From Chionis minor (taxonomy: Eukaryota; Chordata; Aves; Charadriiformes; Chionididae): 64,000 bases of DNA. The stretch spans positions 186,001 to 250,000 of the forward strand of contig VZSF01008219.1 of the NCBI GenBank assembly GCA_013398295.1, given 5' to 3'. A model generated the notes under the pieces. That model was not told where the DNA came from, made no database searches, and saw only the letters and a program-made list of their open reading frames with translations. Positions 14,700-26,140 of the stretch are shown here, in pieces (position 1 is the stretch's first letter; the number at the start of each line of letters is the position of its first letter). A program made the position numbers and the translations under genes.

Positions 14700-14745
14700 A
14701 GGACAGTTTTATTCTCATTTTATAAAGGGAATTTGAGGCATGGAA
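14700..14745 (-). repeat. Possible MIR-like relic
   Basis: CTCATTTTATAAAGGGAATT followed by TGAGGCATGGAAA resembles the most conserved part of reverse-complement MIR. The match is short. Confidence 0.3.
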
Positions 14746-15548
14746 AAAAAGTATTTTTATAATTACTTGCTTATGGTTCCTGTTTGGTGAGATCCATTAG
14801 AGAATATTTACCATATATTTATATCATATGGTTAAAAGACAGGCCGCAGTGGCTTTCAATGCATCTACTTGCCCAAAACCCCATAGGAACCTTACAAAAG
14901 ACTTGTGGATACTGTTCAGTTTCCCTGGAAAGTATTCAGCTGCCTTAGCAAGACACAATCCCTCTTTGCGTATTCCCCCACCTCAGCCATTACAAATGTT
15001 CCCACAGATAAAGGCAGGTATAGACAACAGCCTCCTTTACTTCATGATCCTTCAAAACATGCCCTAACAGATGGAGAGAATCCAACTGGTAAAAAGACTT
15101 GATCCAATAATTTAAGCCTATATCATTATGCAAATTGAGAAAGCACAAGGAGATAACACAGGATATAAAAACAATCTTAACTGTAGCATCATCGAACGTT
15201 CAAAGATACACTGTATAATGTCACTGATTTTTTAAGGTAGTTTCGAGTGTGTAACTTCTTAGGATTTTAAACAAAATTGAAAACAATTTTTGACATATCA
15301 TTTCTTCTTGCTTATTGTCACCCAGAAGTCACTAACAAACTTAGAACCCACAGATGGATCATACGAGCCTCTGTCACTTAGGCTCATATGATGAACTAAG
15401 TCAACAGTAAAGTTTCAGATGCCAGCAATGAGGTCAATGCGAAAAAAAGAGTCAGGCTTGCTGCTCTCAGGTCTGATCTCACCTGCATTTGGATCTAGAG
15501 AACAGAGCAGTAGCTCTGAGGAGATGGAAATGCCTTGTATTTAGACAG

Positions 15549-16252
15549 TGGCTGGAAAGCTGCCCAGTGGAAAAGAACCTGGGGGTGTTGGTTGACAGCT
15601 GGCTGAATATGAGCCAGCAGTGTGCCCAGGTGCCCAAGAAAGCCAACAGTATCCTGGCCTGTATCAGGAACAGTGTGGCCAGCAGGACTAGGGCAGTGAT
15701 TGTGCCCCTGTACTCAGCACTGGTGAGGCCCCACCTCGAATCCTGTGTTCAGTTTTGGGCCCCTCCCTACAAGAAAGACATGGAGGTGCTGGAGCGTGTC
15801 CAGAGGAGGGCACTGGAGCTGGTGAGGGGTCTGGAGCACAAGTCTTGTGAGGAGCGGCTGAGGGAACTGGGGTTGTTCAGCCTGGAGAACAGGAGGCTGA
15901 GGGGAGACCTTATTGCTCTCTACAGCTGCCTGAAAGGAGGGTGTAGCAAAGTGGAGGTAGGTCTCTTCTCCCAAGTAACAAGTGATGGGAGAAGAGGAAA
16001 TGGCCTCAAGTTGCACCGGGGGAGGTTTAGATTGGATATTAGGAAAAATTTCTTCACTGAAAGGGTTGTCAAGCAGTGGAACAGGCTGCCCAGGGAAGTG
16101 GTGGAATCACCATCCCGGAGAAATTTAAAAGACATGTAGATGTGATGCTCAGGGACACAATTCAGTGGTCGACTCGGCATTGTTAGGTTAATGGTAGGAC
16201 TTGATGATCTTAAAGGTCTTTTCCAACCTAAATGACTCTATGATTCTATGAA
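15549..16252 (+). mobile_element. CR1 LINE 3' fragment with intact C-terminal frame
   Basis: This 0.7 kb copy is antisense to CORIN and lies about 470 bases beyond the donor of the second Fz1 exon. It starts at the WLESC region of the CR1 open reading frame and keeps it open without a break to 16139, about 195 codons, including [18 protein letters not shown] and [17 protein letters not shown]. It ends with the 3' UTR and CTATGATTCTATGA. It belongs with the copies at 34552, 35320, 50385 and 51687. The open frame lacks all reverse-transcriptase catalytic motifs, so it is not functional; it reflects a relatively recent insertion. Confidence 0.95.
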
Positions 16253-16719
16253 TCTGATGATTTGATTTATACAAACCACAATTTTTTGAAAAGTTTACCT
16301 CTCCATTAGTTCTGGGTTCATTTTTACAGCAAGGAAGGAGAGACACTTGGAATTTGGCCTGTGTATCAGGTTCCTGCTCCAAATGACAATCCTGCATTTA
16401 CTAGAGCTTAGCAAAGAAAAAGTCAGCAAAACACTTCTAAAGGGCATATTACTTTTCTCCTACCTTCTTTCCTTGAAACTGTGTGGAATTTTTGATACAA
16501 AAGAAAAAAGCCTCAAAACAATACAAGTCTGAAAAGTATTCAGCCTAAACAATTAAAGTACAGCAAAACCAACTGACAACTAGACTTTATCATAGTAATG
16601 TGAAGAAATATAACAGAACCAGAAATAATAATTTCATCCCAGAGTTTTCCCTATACATAAAAAAATACATTAAATATGAACTTATGAACATAGTGTAACA
16701 GTTAAGAATGGAAACATAC

Positions 16720-16901
16720 ACTGCTTTCCTTTTTCTTGGTGTGGTGAGAAGCATACCCTTGTAGTGGTGTCATTTTCAGTTTTGTTTTGGAATTGAGAGC
16801 ACTTCAGGAATTCTGGCCAAGAAGCATTTACTATACCCAGGACTGGTTCACAGCCTTCCTTTGCTGCCTCACAAAATGTCCTGCAGGGCAAGAGGCCTCG
16901 A
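16720..16901 (-). CDS. CORIN: CORIN exon, second half of frizzled domain Fz1
   Basis: This exon completes the Fz1 domain. A long pyrimidine tract and CTCCAG (AG at 16903-16902) form a strong acceptor. The first base T completes Ser of DDS, followed by RGLLPCRTFCEAAKEGCEP, very close to the human protein. Five more cysteines (PC, FC, GC, KC, VC) bring the domain to the ten expected of a frizzled fold. Sequons NAS and NKT match human positions; NDT lies near the human NVS. The end is ambiguous. Donor GTATGT leaves CAG plus T (end 16720, phase 1, the phase usual before LDL-receptor-repeat exons, and preferred here), while GTGTAT two bases upstream would end the exon at 16722 in phase 2. The coding match stops at GKQ, after which human corin continues into its first LDL-receptor repeat, whose exon was not found to the left. 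Confidence 0.95.
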
Positions 16902-18532
16902 CTGGAGAAAAGAAACAGAGAACAAAAATACAATGGATTATTACTCTATTAGATTGTGAAAACTTTTTAAAAAGAGAAAAAAGTAATAATAAACACTTTT
17001 GAAGAATTTTACATTCTACAAAGCTACACCAAAAAGGTGCCAAATCTTCATTTTTCAATTAAGGTGACGTTAGCTCTGGCTTTCAGGCTGAATTTAAACC
17101 CAAATCAAGTTCAAAACAGTGTGATGGATGCACTCCTCCTGTTTGGAATAACAACTTTGGTCCAGGCAGATGGTCAGCAAGCAGGCCTAGACAAAGTTAA
17201 TCCTGTTTTGTGACGCTATCAGTGAGAGCTCAGCACCAAACCAAAAAAATGGTTTGGCTGGAGATTGGTCTGATAAGTGGCCAAAACTGCATTAACACAG
17301 TAGAAAATCTGACTGTAGATCAACCACTTTACACTGTACATTATCTGCAGCCACCAGGGCAGTTGAGCTTTCCCTCCATAGCAGCTGACTTTATGGTGGT
17401 AGTCTTCCCTCGAGTATGGATGCTTGTCAAGATTACCCCTTGAGGCTGAGAGATCCCTTACCTAACACCAGACATCAATGGGTTGGCAAGTGACATTTTT
17501 TGTGTGCATGTAACGTTTAAGATATGTATAGCAAGATTACAGGATAATCTTTGTATCCCGTACTAACTTTAAGCATAGTAAATAGTAGAGTATTGACCGC
17601 CAATCCATCTCTACTTATTAAATATTTCACATACCTAAAATTACTGATTGAAACTCAATAAACTAACTACTAGATCTGATCTGAGTGACCTCTGACTCAT
17701 CTCCTGTGACAAACAGTTTCTGAGTTCTAGTCTGTGCAAGCTGAAGCTGAGATTTCATAAACAGTTGAACCAACATAATGGTGTAGTGACACCACACAGG
17801 AGAAAGCTTTCTTCTTCGTCCTCTTCTTCTTCCCCAGAACTGTGCAGACCTACCCCTCTCTCACTTTGGCAAATACTTTCATGAGCTTATTAAAAAAAAT
17901 CATTAATTTGGAAAAAAAACAGTTCAGGTTTTTGGCTGGGTAAATTTTCTGACAATGTAAGTGTGTTGAAACTGCTTGTGGAGAGAACCAACAACCACCA
18001 GACACAAACTGTGTGAACCCACAGTGGATAGCACTGTATCACCCTCTTTTAGCATTTATGATCACTTATGCTACTTCCACTAAGCAGTCAAAATATACTG
18101 AGTGTCAAATCAAATGCAATAAATATCAACATTACTTGAATTGCATTTTTTTAAGAAAATTACTATAAAATAGCAATTTTAAAAGTATAACAAGTTTAAA
18201 TGCAGCATATTTGTCTATTTCTTATTCTGAGATATATACCTGCGTATGCATTTTTTCTTTGTTCTTTTTTTACGTTTACATAGGAAAACCAATTAAAATA
18301 GATAGCTATGAACTGTCTCCAGGTCTACATAATTAGAGTCAACAAAGTCAAACAAAAAATCTACAAAATCTATTAACATATTTACTGCAGATCTGGAAAG
18401 TATAAAAAAATAAAGTTACAAGACTACAGGTAACACACCGCTAGCCAAGTTAGTCAAGACTTGAAAAGACAAGAAATTTCAAAGAAGCCTCAGCTAAGTT
18501 AGTTGATATGGGGCAGCTGCAATTCAGGATAG

Positions 18533-18572
18533 ACTACTGCAGTGTAATGCACACTACTGCAGTGTAATGCAC
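18533..18572. repeat. Exact 20-base tandem duplication
   Basis: The unit ACTACTGCAGTGTAATGCAC occurs twice, head to tail and without mismatch, at 18533-18552 and 18553-18572. Perfect identity suggests a recent local duplication in the intron. Confidence 0.95.
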
Positions 18573-20309
18573 ACAGGAAGGATCAACTGAATATCCCCAC
18601 ATACAGTTCTCTGCCTTCCTGCCAGCTTCCACTAACTTTTTATCTGAAAACCATTTTGGTGGAGCAGAGGAAAAGCTCTAGCATAGTCAACATTAGTCTT
18701 AGCTATAAAGAACTGTTTAATGCCTTTCCCAGCAGGCATTGGCACCATCCATGGGAGCACTTTGTTACCTGATAGAGTTGTCAAACAGTAACGTAAGGTA
18801 TCACTGGAGGCCAGTGGAGAAAAGCATCTCAGTAAGGAAGTGCAATTGCATCTGGAAGTCCACACACACAAGCAAACACAGCCCAAATGAGACACACTGC
18901 CTGCCTATATGAACATTTTTCTCATCCGTATGCCTGGTAAGTCAAAACGACACAGGTCTTCTTGCTGGAGAGCAGAAGCACTGATGCAGGTAGATAGTGA
19001 CATCTAGTAACACCAGCCTGTTCACACTGAATAAATACTGAGACTCCACCTTGACAGCATGATAGCCTTCCATAACCTCGAGAGCTAGACTGTGTGTCAT
19101 AACCATCAAAAATTAGGAAGAAGAGAGGCCTGGATACACAGTAGGAAAGACAAGACATCTGAGCAGTCTTTGCCACAAGATTGTGTCAGCCTTCTGGACA
19201 AGGTAACAGAAAAAAACCGTTTAAGTGGCAAAAAAGACCTCTCATATAAGTACCCAATGCCCCACCACTACATTTTTCTCAATCTGTGGATTCTTTCCTT
19301 GGATTTGCTGTAGTGGTTACAGCATTTCTTAAAATATTATAAAAAATTACCAGCAGAAGAGTGGGAAGCTAATGCACATTCATAACTTATGAATCGATGA
19401 CCAAAAAGCAGGAGTTGCATATATGCTCTAAGCAGGAAAGATCTCACATTTAAAACAGTTCAAGTTTTCTCAGGCATAATTACAATTGGGGTACTTAATC
19501 CTACTAATATAATGAAAAAAAGGTAACTCTGGCTCTGACTTGCAAGTAAAATGTCATTTATCTGAATGCATTATTATGCATTGCTGGCTTTGCTTTACTA
19601 CAAAATATGACATAAATTGTAATTTTTTACTTAACTTGGAATCAATGTTTTGTCATTCAGGAAAAAAGAATGATTAATTTCTAAAATATGCAGTGTTTAA
19701 AATACGATTAGCATGTCAATTTAATGTGTATTTATTATATCTTAATGATACCTCTGACTCTATAATATAATACTTTATTCTACACTATATTTATTTTTTT
19801 AAAAACCACGAACACAAAGACTGGGAAGGCATGCCTTGATTTTATTCATTTTCTTATCTAATTTAGAAATACAGTCACGAACGTCCACTGTCTTCACTGT
19901 CTATAACTTCAGGGTCACCTGCTGAGATCAACAGCATTGTAAATAAAGATAATCAGAGACTGTCACTTGTACTTAATTATATCCTTTATCATAATCATGA
20001 GCTGTCACCACCAATACTATACATGACTTTCTTATTAAGATGATTAAATTCCAAAAAGACTCCACAGAGGAAGTGATGTAATTCAACTTCAGCTAAACAA
20101 ACATTACATTGATCTGGAAGGTGATTTGGCACAGAATTTTGAAAGGAAACAAAACTGCTTAAAGTGGAAAAGGTCAACCAGCTCCCAATGGAAGGAGCAA
20201 CATGCACAGAGACCTAGAAATACATGTAATTGTTAAGTATGGCTCTTACAGAAACAGCTGACACATTCAGAAATGCTTGAGAGGACTTCACCCATACAAG
20301 TCCCCAAAG

Positions 20310-21480
20310 GGACCCAAAAGGCTGCATCAAGGGGTGAGCAAACTGTCCAGCGCCCTTGCAAAGCTGACCTCTGTCGTCTCTGAAAGGTCATGGACATCAG
20401 GGGATGTTGTTCACAACTAGAAAAGGCCAAATGTTGCACCCACCTTCAAAAAAAGGCCAAAAAGGTCAAGCTGGGTAACTTCAAGCTGGTCAGCCTGATT
20501 TAGTCCCAAGGAAAATCACAGAGCGAGCCCTGAACACATTTCTGGGCACCAGAAGATGATGATCAGGAACATCCAGCATAGATTTATCAAGGGTAAACCA
20601 TGGCTGACCAGCCTGACTGCCTGTTATGATAAAATAACCAGATATGTAGTACTGAGATCTGTCCTGTTTGATTATCTTTATCAAGGACCTGGAAGAGGTG
20701 ACCAAGTGGGCTCTTGTCAAGTTTGCAAATGATACTAAACTGTGAGAGGCAATCAATGTACTTGACAGTAGAGCTGCCATTCAGAGGGGCCTAGACAGGC
20801 TGAAGAATGGGCCAAGAGGAACTTTATGAAATTTAACACAGATAAGTCTTGCACTTGGGAAGAAAGAAGCCACTGTAATGATTCAAGCTGGATACTGACT
20901 GACTGGGGAGCAGCTGTGCTGAAAACAACCTGGGGGTTTTGGTAAGCTAGGCATAACCCAGCAGTGTGTCCTGGCAGCAAAGCAGGCCAAGAGTATCCCC
21001 ACCTGACTCACACAAGCACACAGTCAGTATATCATGGGAAAGGATTGTCCCCCTCTGCTCAACACCTGTAGACTTCATGTGACTAGTGTGTCCACTTTTG
21101 GCTGCTGCGATACAGGAAAGACACTGATAAACAGCAGCAAACCCAGGGGAGGGCCACCAAGATCGTCAGAGGCTGGAACGCTCACCTGTGGGACAGGCTG
21201 AGGGAACTGGATTCCTTCAGCCAGAATAAGAGCCAGCTTGGGGATAACATCAACCACTACCTGCTTCAGGACCCATGGGGAGGTTACGGAGTCTAGCTAT
21301 TCACAGTGCTGTACGGTAAGGGAAGGAGAGACAACTGACATAAGCAAGAGATTTTCAGACAGGATATAAAAAACTTTTTCAGCATGACATTAGTCAGGGA
21401 GTGAAACAGGTTATCCAAAGATGTTGAATGGTCTCCCTCCTTGCGTGTTTTCAAGACATAACTAGAGAAAGCCCTGAATA
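20310..21480 (+). mobile_element. Older, diverged CR1 LINE fragment
   Basis: This roughly 1.2 kb relic is antisense to CORIN. It matches the CR1 order of motifs: a TGTTGCACCCACCTTCAAAA-like segment (20434-20452), a degraded reverse transcriptase (QHRFIKGKP-like, then KFANDTKL near 20720), and the C-terminal region with RLRELDSF-like and RQDIKNFF-like sequence. The catalytic box reads FAND instead of FADD, and frameshifts and indels are frequent. The left edge is uncertain and no clear 3' microsatellite tail was found. It is clearly more diverged than the copies at 15549 and 51687. Confidence 0.8.
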
Positions 21481-22790
21481 AATAATCAATGTAATTCTGT
21501 TCTACTGAAGAGACAAGGAATAACATGATAACAATGAACAGTTTCAGGAAAAATGAAATTACTTATTGTTTGAGTGATTTAAATTTGATCTGTTGAGGGA
21601 AATTCACATAGAAAATGAGAACAAAATTGAAAGAAATATCACAAACTAACATAAAATAAGGAAGTTGAACTGAATATACTGAAAATTTTCATCATGTTGG
21701 GCTAACTGCAAATTCTTGATGATACTGGAATTTGGAAACAACTTGAAGAACTATTACAGAAGTAGCTCCCCAAAAGAAAATAAATCACCTAGCCAAGAAC
21801 AATTCAGTATTCTGATATGTTGTTTGATGTTTCAGAAATAAATACGTATAAAACCACACACAAACACATGCACAGACACTTCTAAATATCATTTTACTTA
21901 AAGCGGATTATAGTAAGTCTAGCCATTAATGAAAGCTGTCATATTTGAAACAGCTAATTTATTGCAAAAATCTAAATGCATGACTCTGAATCTTACCATA
22001 TTCTTTACCAGAAGGATACAGAGTCTCCTTAGTGTTTGAGAAGGAACAAAGGGCTATTTCAAGAAGTCAGTCAATCTGTCACTCAGGTTTCCATCTCAGG
22101 GATCACTGTCAGCCTGCACTTCATGTTGTGTCTTCACACTGAGGCCACCTTTAGATCCCACATCTAACATGTTTTCTCCTGTACCCCTCAATGATTAAAT
22201 TTTCAACACAACTTCTTGCAGTTTATATCTAAATTACTGCAGAACCTTTTGGGGTTTAGCAAATGCAATTTTGCTTCATTCATAACCGTTCATAATGCCA
22301 CAGAAAATATATTTTTTCCTAGTATCCCACTTAGATCATGTCATCTTTCTCCTTGTGTCTGACCCTTGCTTGTATCTGCCCACCCCAAAAACGTGACTAG
22401 AACTTCATGTGCAGGCACAAGTAAGTGGTCTGAAGTGGAAAAGACCACAGTAACTGACAGTTCCCTTAACGTTTCATTTCACAGTAACAGAGAAAAACAT
22501 AGTACTATCAGCAACCATGTCATACAGCAGCAAACCCCACAAGCAAGGAATAAAAAGCTGCCAGAGCTGCCTAACTACTCCTGGTAACATGAAGAAATTG
22601 GTGTAAAGGAAAATACTCACTTGTGTAAGTATTCTGAAGTCAGTACGGTTGCTTCTCTGCTCAGTATCTAACAAGAGGAATGTGCTGCCAGTGTTGTTAC
22701 TGAGTTCATTACATACTCTAGTTGAAAACACTGCTTCAAAACAGATATCCTTAGAGATATATTCTCCAGGTAATGCTATTGACTTTTACA

Positions 22791-22814
22791 CAATGTACTT
22801 TACAATGTACTTTA
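22791..22814. repeat. 12-base tandem duplication
   Basis: CAATGTACTTTA is repeated exactly at 22791-22802 and 22803-22814, in non-coding AT-rich intron. Confidence 0.9.
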
Positions 22815-25800
22815 CATGCTGCAGTATTGAAGTTATCTCAGAAACAAGCCAAGGACCTTTATCTCTATAATTGTCTCTTGCAGCTTCCTAGTTGGCATCT
22901 TACTTGTTGCCTGGAAAGAAGCAGATACAGTCTAAAACAGTACTTTTCACCACCAGATTGGGATGTGTTGACAGGCAGAAAATTTCATCACCATAAAGCA
23001 CATATCTGCATACAAAACTGAGAACAAATGGCCCCTCCCAATGACAGGAAGAGCTGCCACTTGTTAGTTCTGCACATTGTACTGGCAAATTTAAAGTTTA
23101 CTATGTGACCTGTAACGTCACTTCAGATAAAGACGTTCTAAAATACTCTTCTGGTTTTTACAGCACGTATTTGACAGGGACAGAAAGAAAGGGCACAGCA
23201 AGAACTCTGCAGTCACTGCCTCCTGACTGGAGTCTGAGAAACTCCCTAAGGAAAGGGGATTTGGCAGGTCAAGTGGCTGCCTCCAGTCACTTTCAGTTAG
23301 GGTTTTGGATGTTTTTTTAGCTTCGCCTTTTTAACTAATCTACCACTTTTAAAACATTATATTAGCCTAATCACATGTGGGTAGAGGAATTCACATGAGC
23401 AGACCCACTGGTTTAACAGAGGCTTCTTAATACAGAAAATGTCAAAAGGAAAGTCGCTACTTACTATGGAAGGAGCTTGAGTTCCAAAATATCTGTAAGA
23501 ACGAAGATGCCACATAACTAACATGGAGCATTGATTTGATCTATTTGGGGATGTCAGCCATTTAATTTATTCAGATTGATATGCTTGGAGTGAATTTTGT
23601 TTACTTCTTAGGAAAACACACAATAGACTAAAAAATTACATTACAGTGAAAAGAAACAAAAGCAGTGATTCCACCTCATTAACTGTAAATGGTTCCCACT
23701 GGTCCAATGGAGCATACCTGATGATCACAAGTAGTAATTTGAAGGCAGTATACTCTGCTGACTTTTTTTTCCCCCCAAAGAAGTGATGGCAGCGACATTA
23801 ATTGAATTTAACAAGTCTATGACTTAGATGTACTTGAGTTTACCGTGGCTAGCCAAATTTATACTGCTCTTAGGATTTGTACAAATGTGACTGCTATCTG
23901 AAAATAACCACAAGCAGTTCTTGAAGACTCTCAGATGAAGTTTTATACAACTGTGAAGTATTCCATATGATCCTTGTTCTCCTCGACTCACACCTAAATC
24001 ATTAACTTCCAAAGCACTACACTGCAGCTATAGCCTTACATACAGCCATCAGGTAATAGTACTATGAGTATGCTAATTTCTTCATATGTAACTATAGCAA
24101 AGTTCAATGTGTGGTTCACTGTTTCCAATTAATATATATGGAAATTTTATAAATAATAATAAAAACCTGTATTAAAATATAACTATGCACAGTTATATTT
24201 ACACATGATAGTTAAAAAGTTTCTACAGATGTTAGGAGATGAGTGATTTTTTTCAGAAGATTCATCTGCGTATTAAATAGTTGACATCTATATGAGAAAA
24301 TCAGAAATATAAAAAGTTCACCTCATTTGTTTAGCTTATGCAGTCCACCATTTGAATATTATGGTGCAATGTAAATGTTTGGATATATACACAGCACAGT
24401 AATAATTTAGAAATTACTAGGCTTCTAAAAGACAACTGCACAGTGATTAAATAAGCCAAGCAGAATTTGCAGTCTCTAGAGAAGCTCTGACAAACCAGAA
24501 AACATAGGATTATCCGGCAATTACTACAATATTTGGCCCAGTTTCAATGTTCAGTCATGTGTGCTCCATAAATTAAATATTTCTGGATAATGATCAAATT
24601 TAGTATGGTCATATTGCTTAATCTACTGAAGGATAAAAAGATCATTAAAAATCTCCATCTTGATTAGTCTTATTTACAGCTACTTAGAGACCAATCATTT
24701 TAAAAATAAACTGGCAGGTCTATGGCAATCTTACTATAATTTATTTGGCGCCAGTGGCAGGCACAGAAGCAGGTTATAACAGATTAGGATGCAATTCTGC
24801 TCTTCAGGATATTCATGGAAAAAACTCTTGCTGAAGACCCAGTTTGATGGAAGAACAGCTATGAGACATACTTTTAACTCTGTGGTTGGTTTTGCCACAC
24901 TTAGGAGTTCATACTTCAGTTAGTTCAGCTGCACAGAAATATCAACATTAACAACTGTATGGCACCAAAAGAAATAAAAATATTCTTTATAGTTCATTAC
25001 AACATATATTAAGGGTAAAGAGAATAAATAAGGGATTTTAGTTCGCATAAGGTATCTTTAGAGAAGTTATTTATCAAGAGTTTTATATCAAATATTCATT
25101 GATGCAGATATATACAACAGTGTATGCTCTAAAACCATTAAGTTAACTGATTTTAAGCTTCCAAAGAAGGTTGCACACTGCCTGACAGCAGATGATCTGA
25201 CTTCCTCTTCATGCCAATCACCTAGAGTTTACTTAAATTGGAATTCAAATTGCCTGCATGGACCTAGTCCTTATCACTCTCACTTAAAGACGTTTTACAG
25301 TCTTAGATGAATTACTTTTAGAAATTATTTCTTTTGTAATACTGACTTCTTCTTTGCAATCACATTACCATGCTCAGGGCTCATCAGTAGACTCTGTAAG
25401 CCACTTAAGTGGTTGTTTCAAGTACCAGAAATCATCAAAGTTGTGTTACAAGAAGCAGTAGAGAGAGGGAAGATCCTTTAGACAACTATTTTCCTCTTGC
25501 TGCAGAATTTAACAGATTTTCTGAGGAACAATTGTTCAAGGCAGCTCGAGGCTCTGGCTCTCAAACTCAGCAGCCACTGAGGCAATGGCTCTTGATACGT
25601 CTTTTCTGGAAGCAGGAGCAGCATAAGCAGCTCTTGTTCCCAAATGTCTTTATCTGTTTCTGTGTTGCTTTCAGTTTTGCAATAGCAGCTGTTTGTAGGC
25701 TCTACTGTAAGCCAGGTCAAGTACTGATTCAGCTGAAAAGTAATGAAAAAAAAAGTATTGTTTTTTTCTCATCTGACAACTGAATTGGCCTGCCAATGGG

Positions 25801-26034
25801 ATACAGGCAAAGCAGATATAAGCTATCAGGAGAGCGAGAGGCAGAAATTGCTAAAGCTGACAAAAGCATTACAAAAAATTATACAACTAACCATCATGGA
25901 GGGATTCTTCATGCAATCTAGTACATTCTATAGTATATCTAGTGCTCATTATTTTCTGTGGCATTTATTTTTGTCTTCACGTTACTATCTCCCCTGGTAA
26001 AAGCACTCTCACAGCCATGCCCTAATGAGAAATT

Positions 26035-26140
26035 CATTATTGCAATTTTACAGATTAAAACAATTGAGAGTAAATGACTTGCAAGAGGTTATAAATGAAG
26101 CCAGTCTACCAGAGCTGAAAATACAGCACGAAAATCAGTC
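26035..26140 (-). repeat. MIR-like SINE relic
   Basis: TTTTACAGATTAAAACAATT, GTAAATGACTTGCAAGAGGT and ACCAGAGCTGAAAATACAGC match, in order, the reverse complement of the MIR core, where 'TTTACAGATGAGGAAACTGA' is followed by 'AAGTGACTTGCCCAAGGTCA' and 'CAGAGCTGGGA'. Divergence is high, as expected for an element this old. Confidence 0.55.

Larger units (their letters stand above)
1..16719 (-). other. CORIN: CORIN intron after Fz1 (partial)
   Basis: This is the start of the intron that separates Fz1 from the LDL-receptor repeats; it is at least 16.7 kb and leaves the window. I looked on the minus strand for the Cys-rich, SDE-containing LDL-receptor pattern and found none. It holds CR1 copies at 9896-11704 and 15549-16252, MIR-like relics near 2350, 4285, 5680 and 14700, a GC-rich island at 2530-3345, and a T19 run at 13411. 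The stretches 1-2349, 3346-4284, 4426-5679, 5746-9895, 11705-13410, 13430-14699 and 14746-15548 show no other recognised feature. Confidence 0.8.

Noticed and set aside
15489..16139. 216-codon open frame as a possible host gene
   Set aside because: It is the C-terminal part of the CR1 open reading frame with no catalytic motifs, ending in a normal CR1 3' tail; its first 20 codons are flanking DNA.
16237..16252. Repeated TTCTATGA units, here and at other CR1 ends, as possible CRISPR or telomere-like repeats
   Set aside because: They are the standard 3' microsatellite tails of CR1 elements; there are no spacers or long arrays.
25409..25783. 124-codon plus-strand open frame
   Set aside because: It has no recognisable domain, and the hydrophobic stretch alone is weak evidence. 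No neighbouring signal supports a gene.
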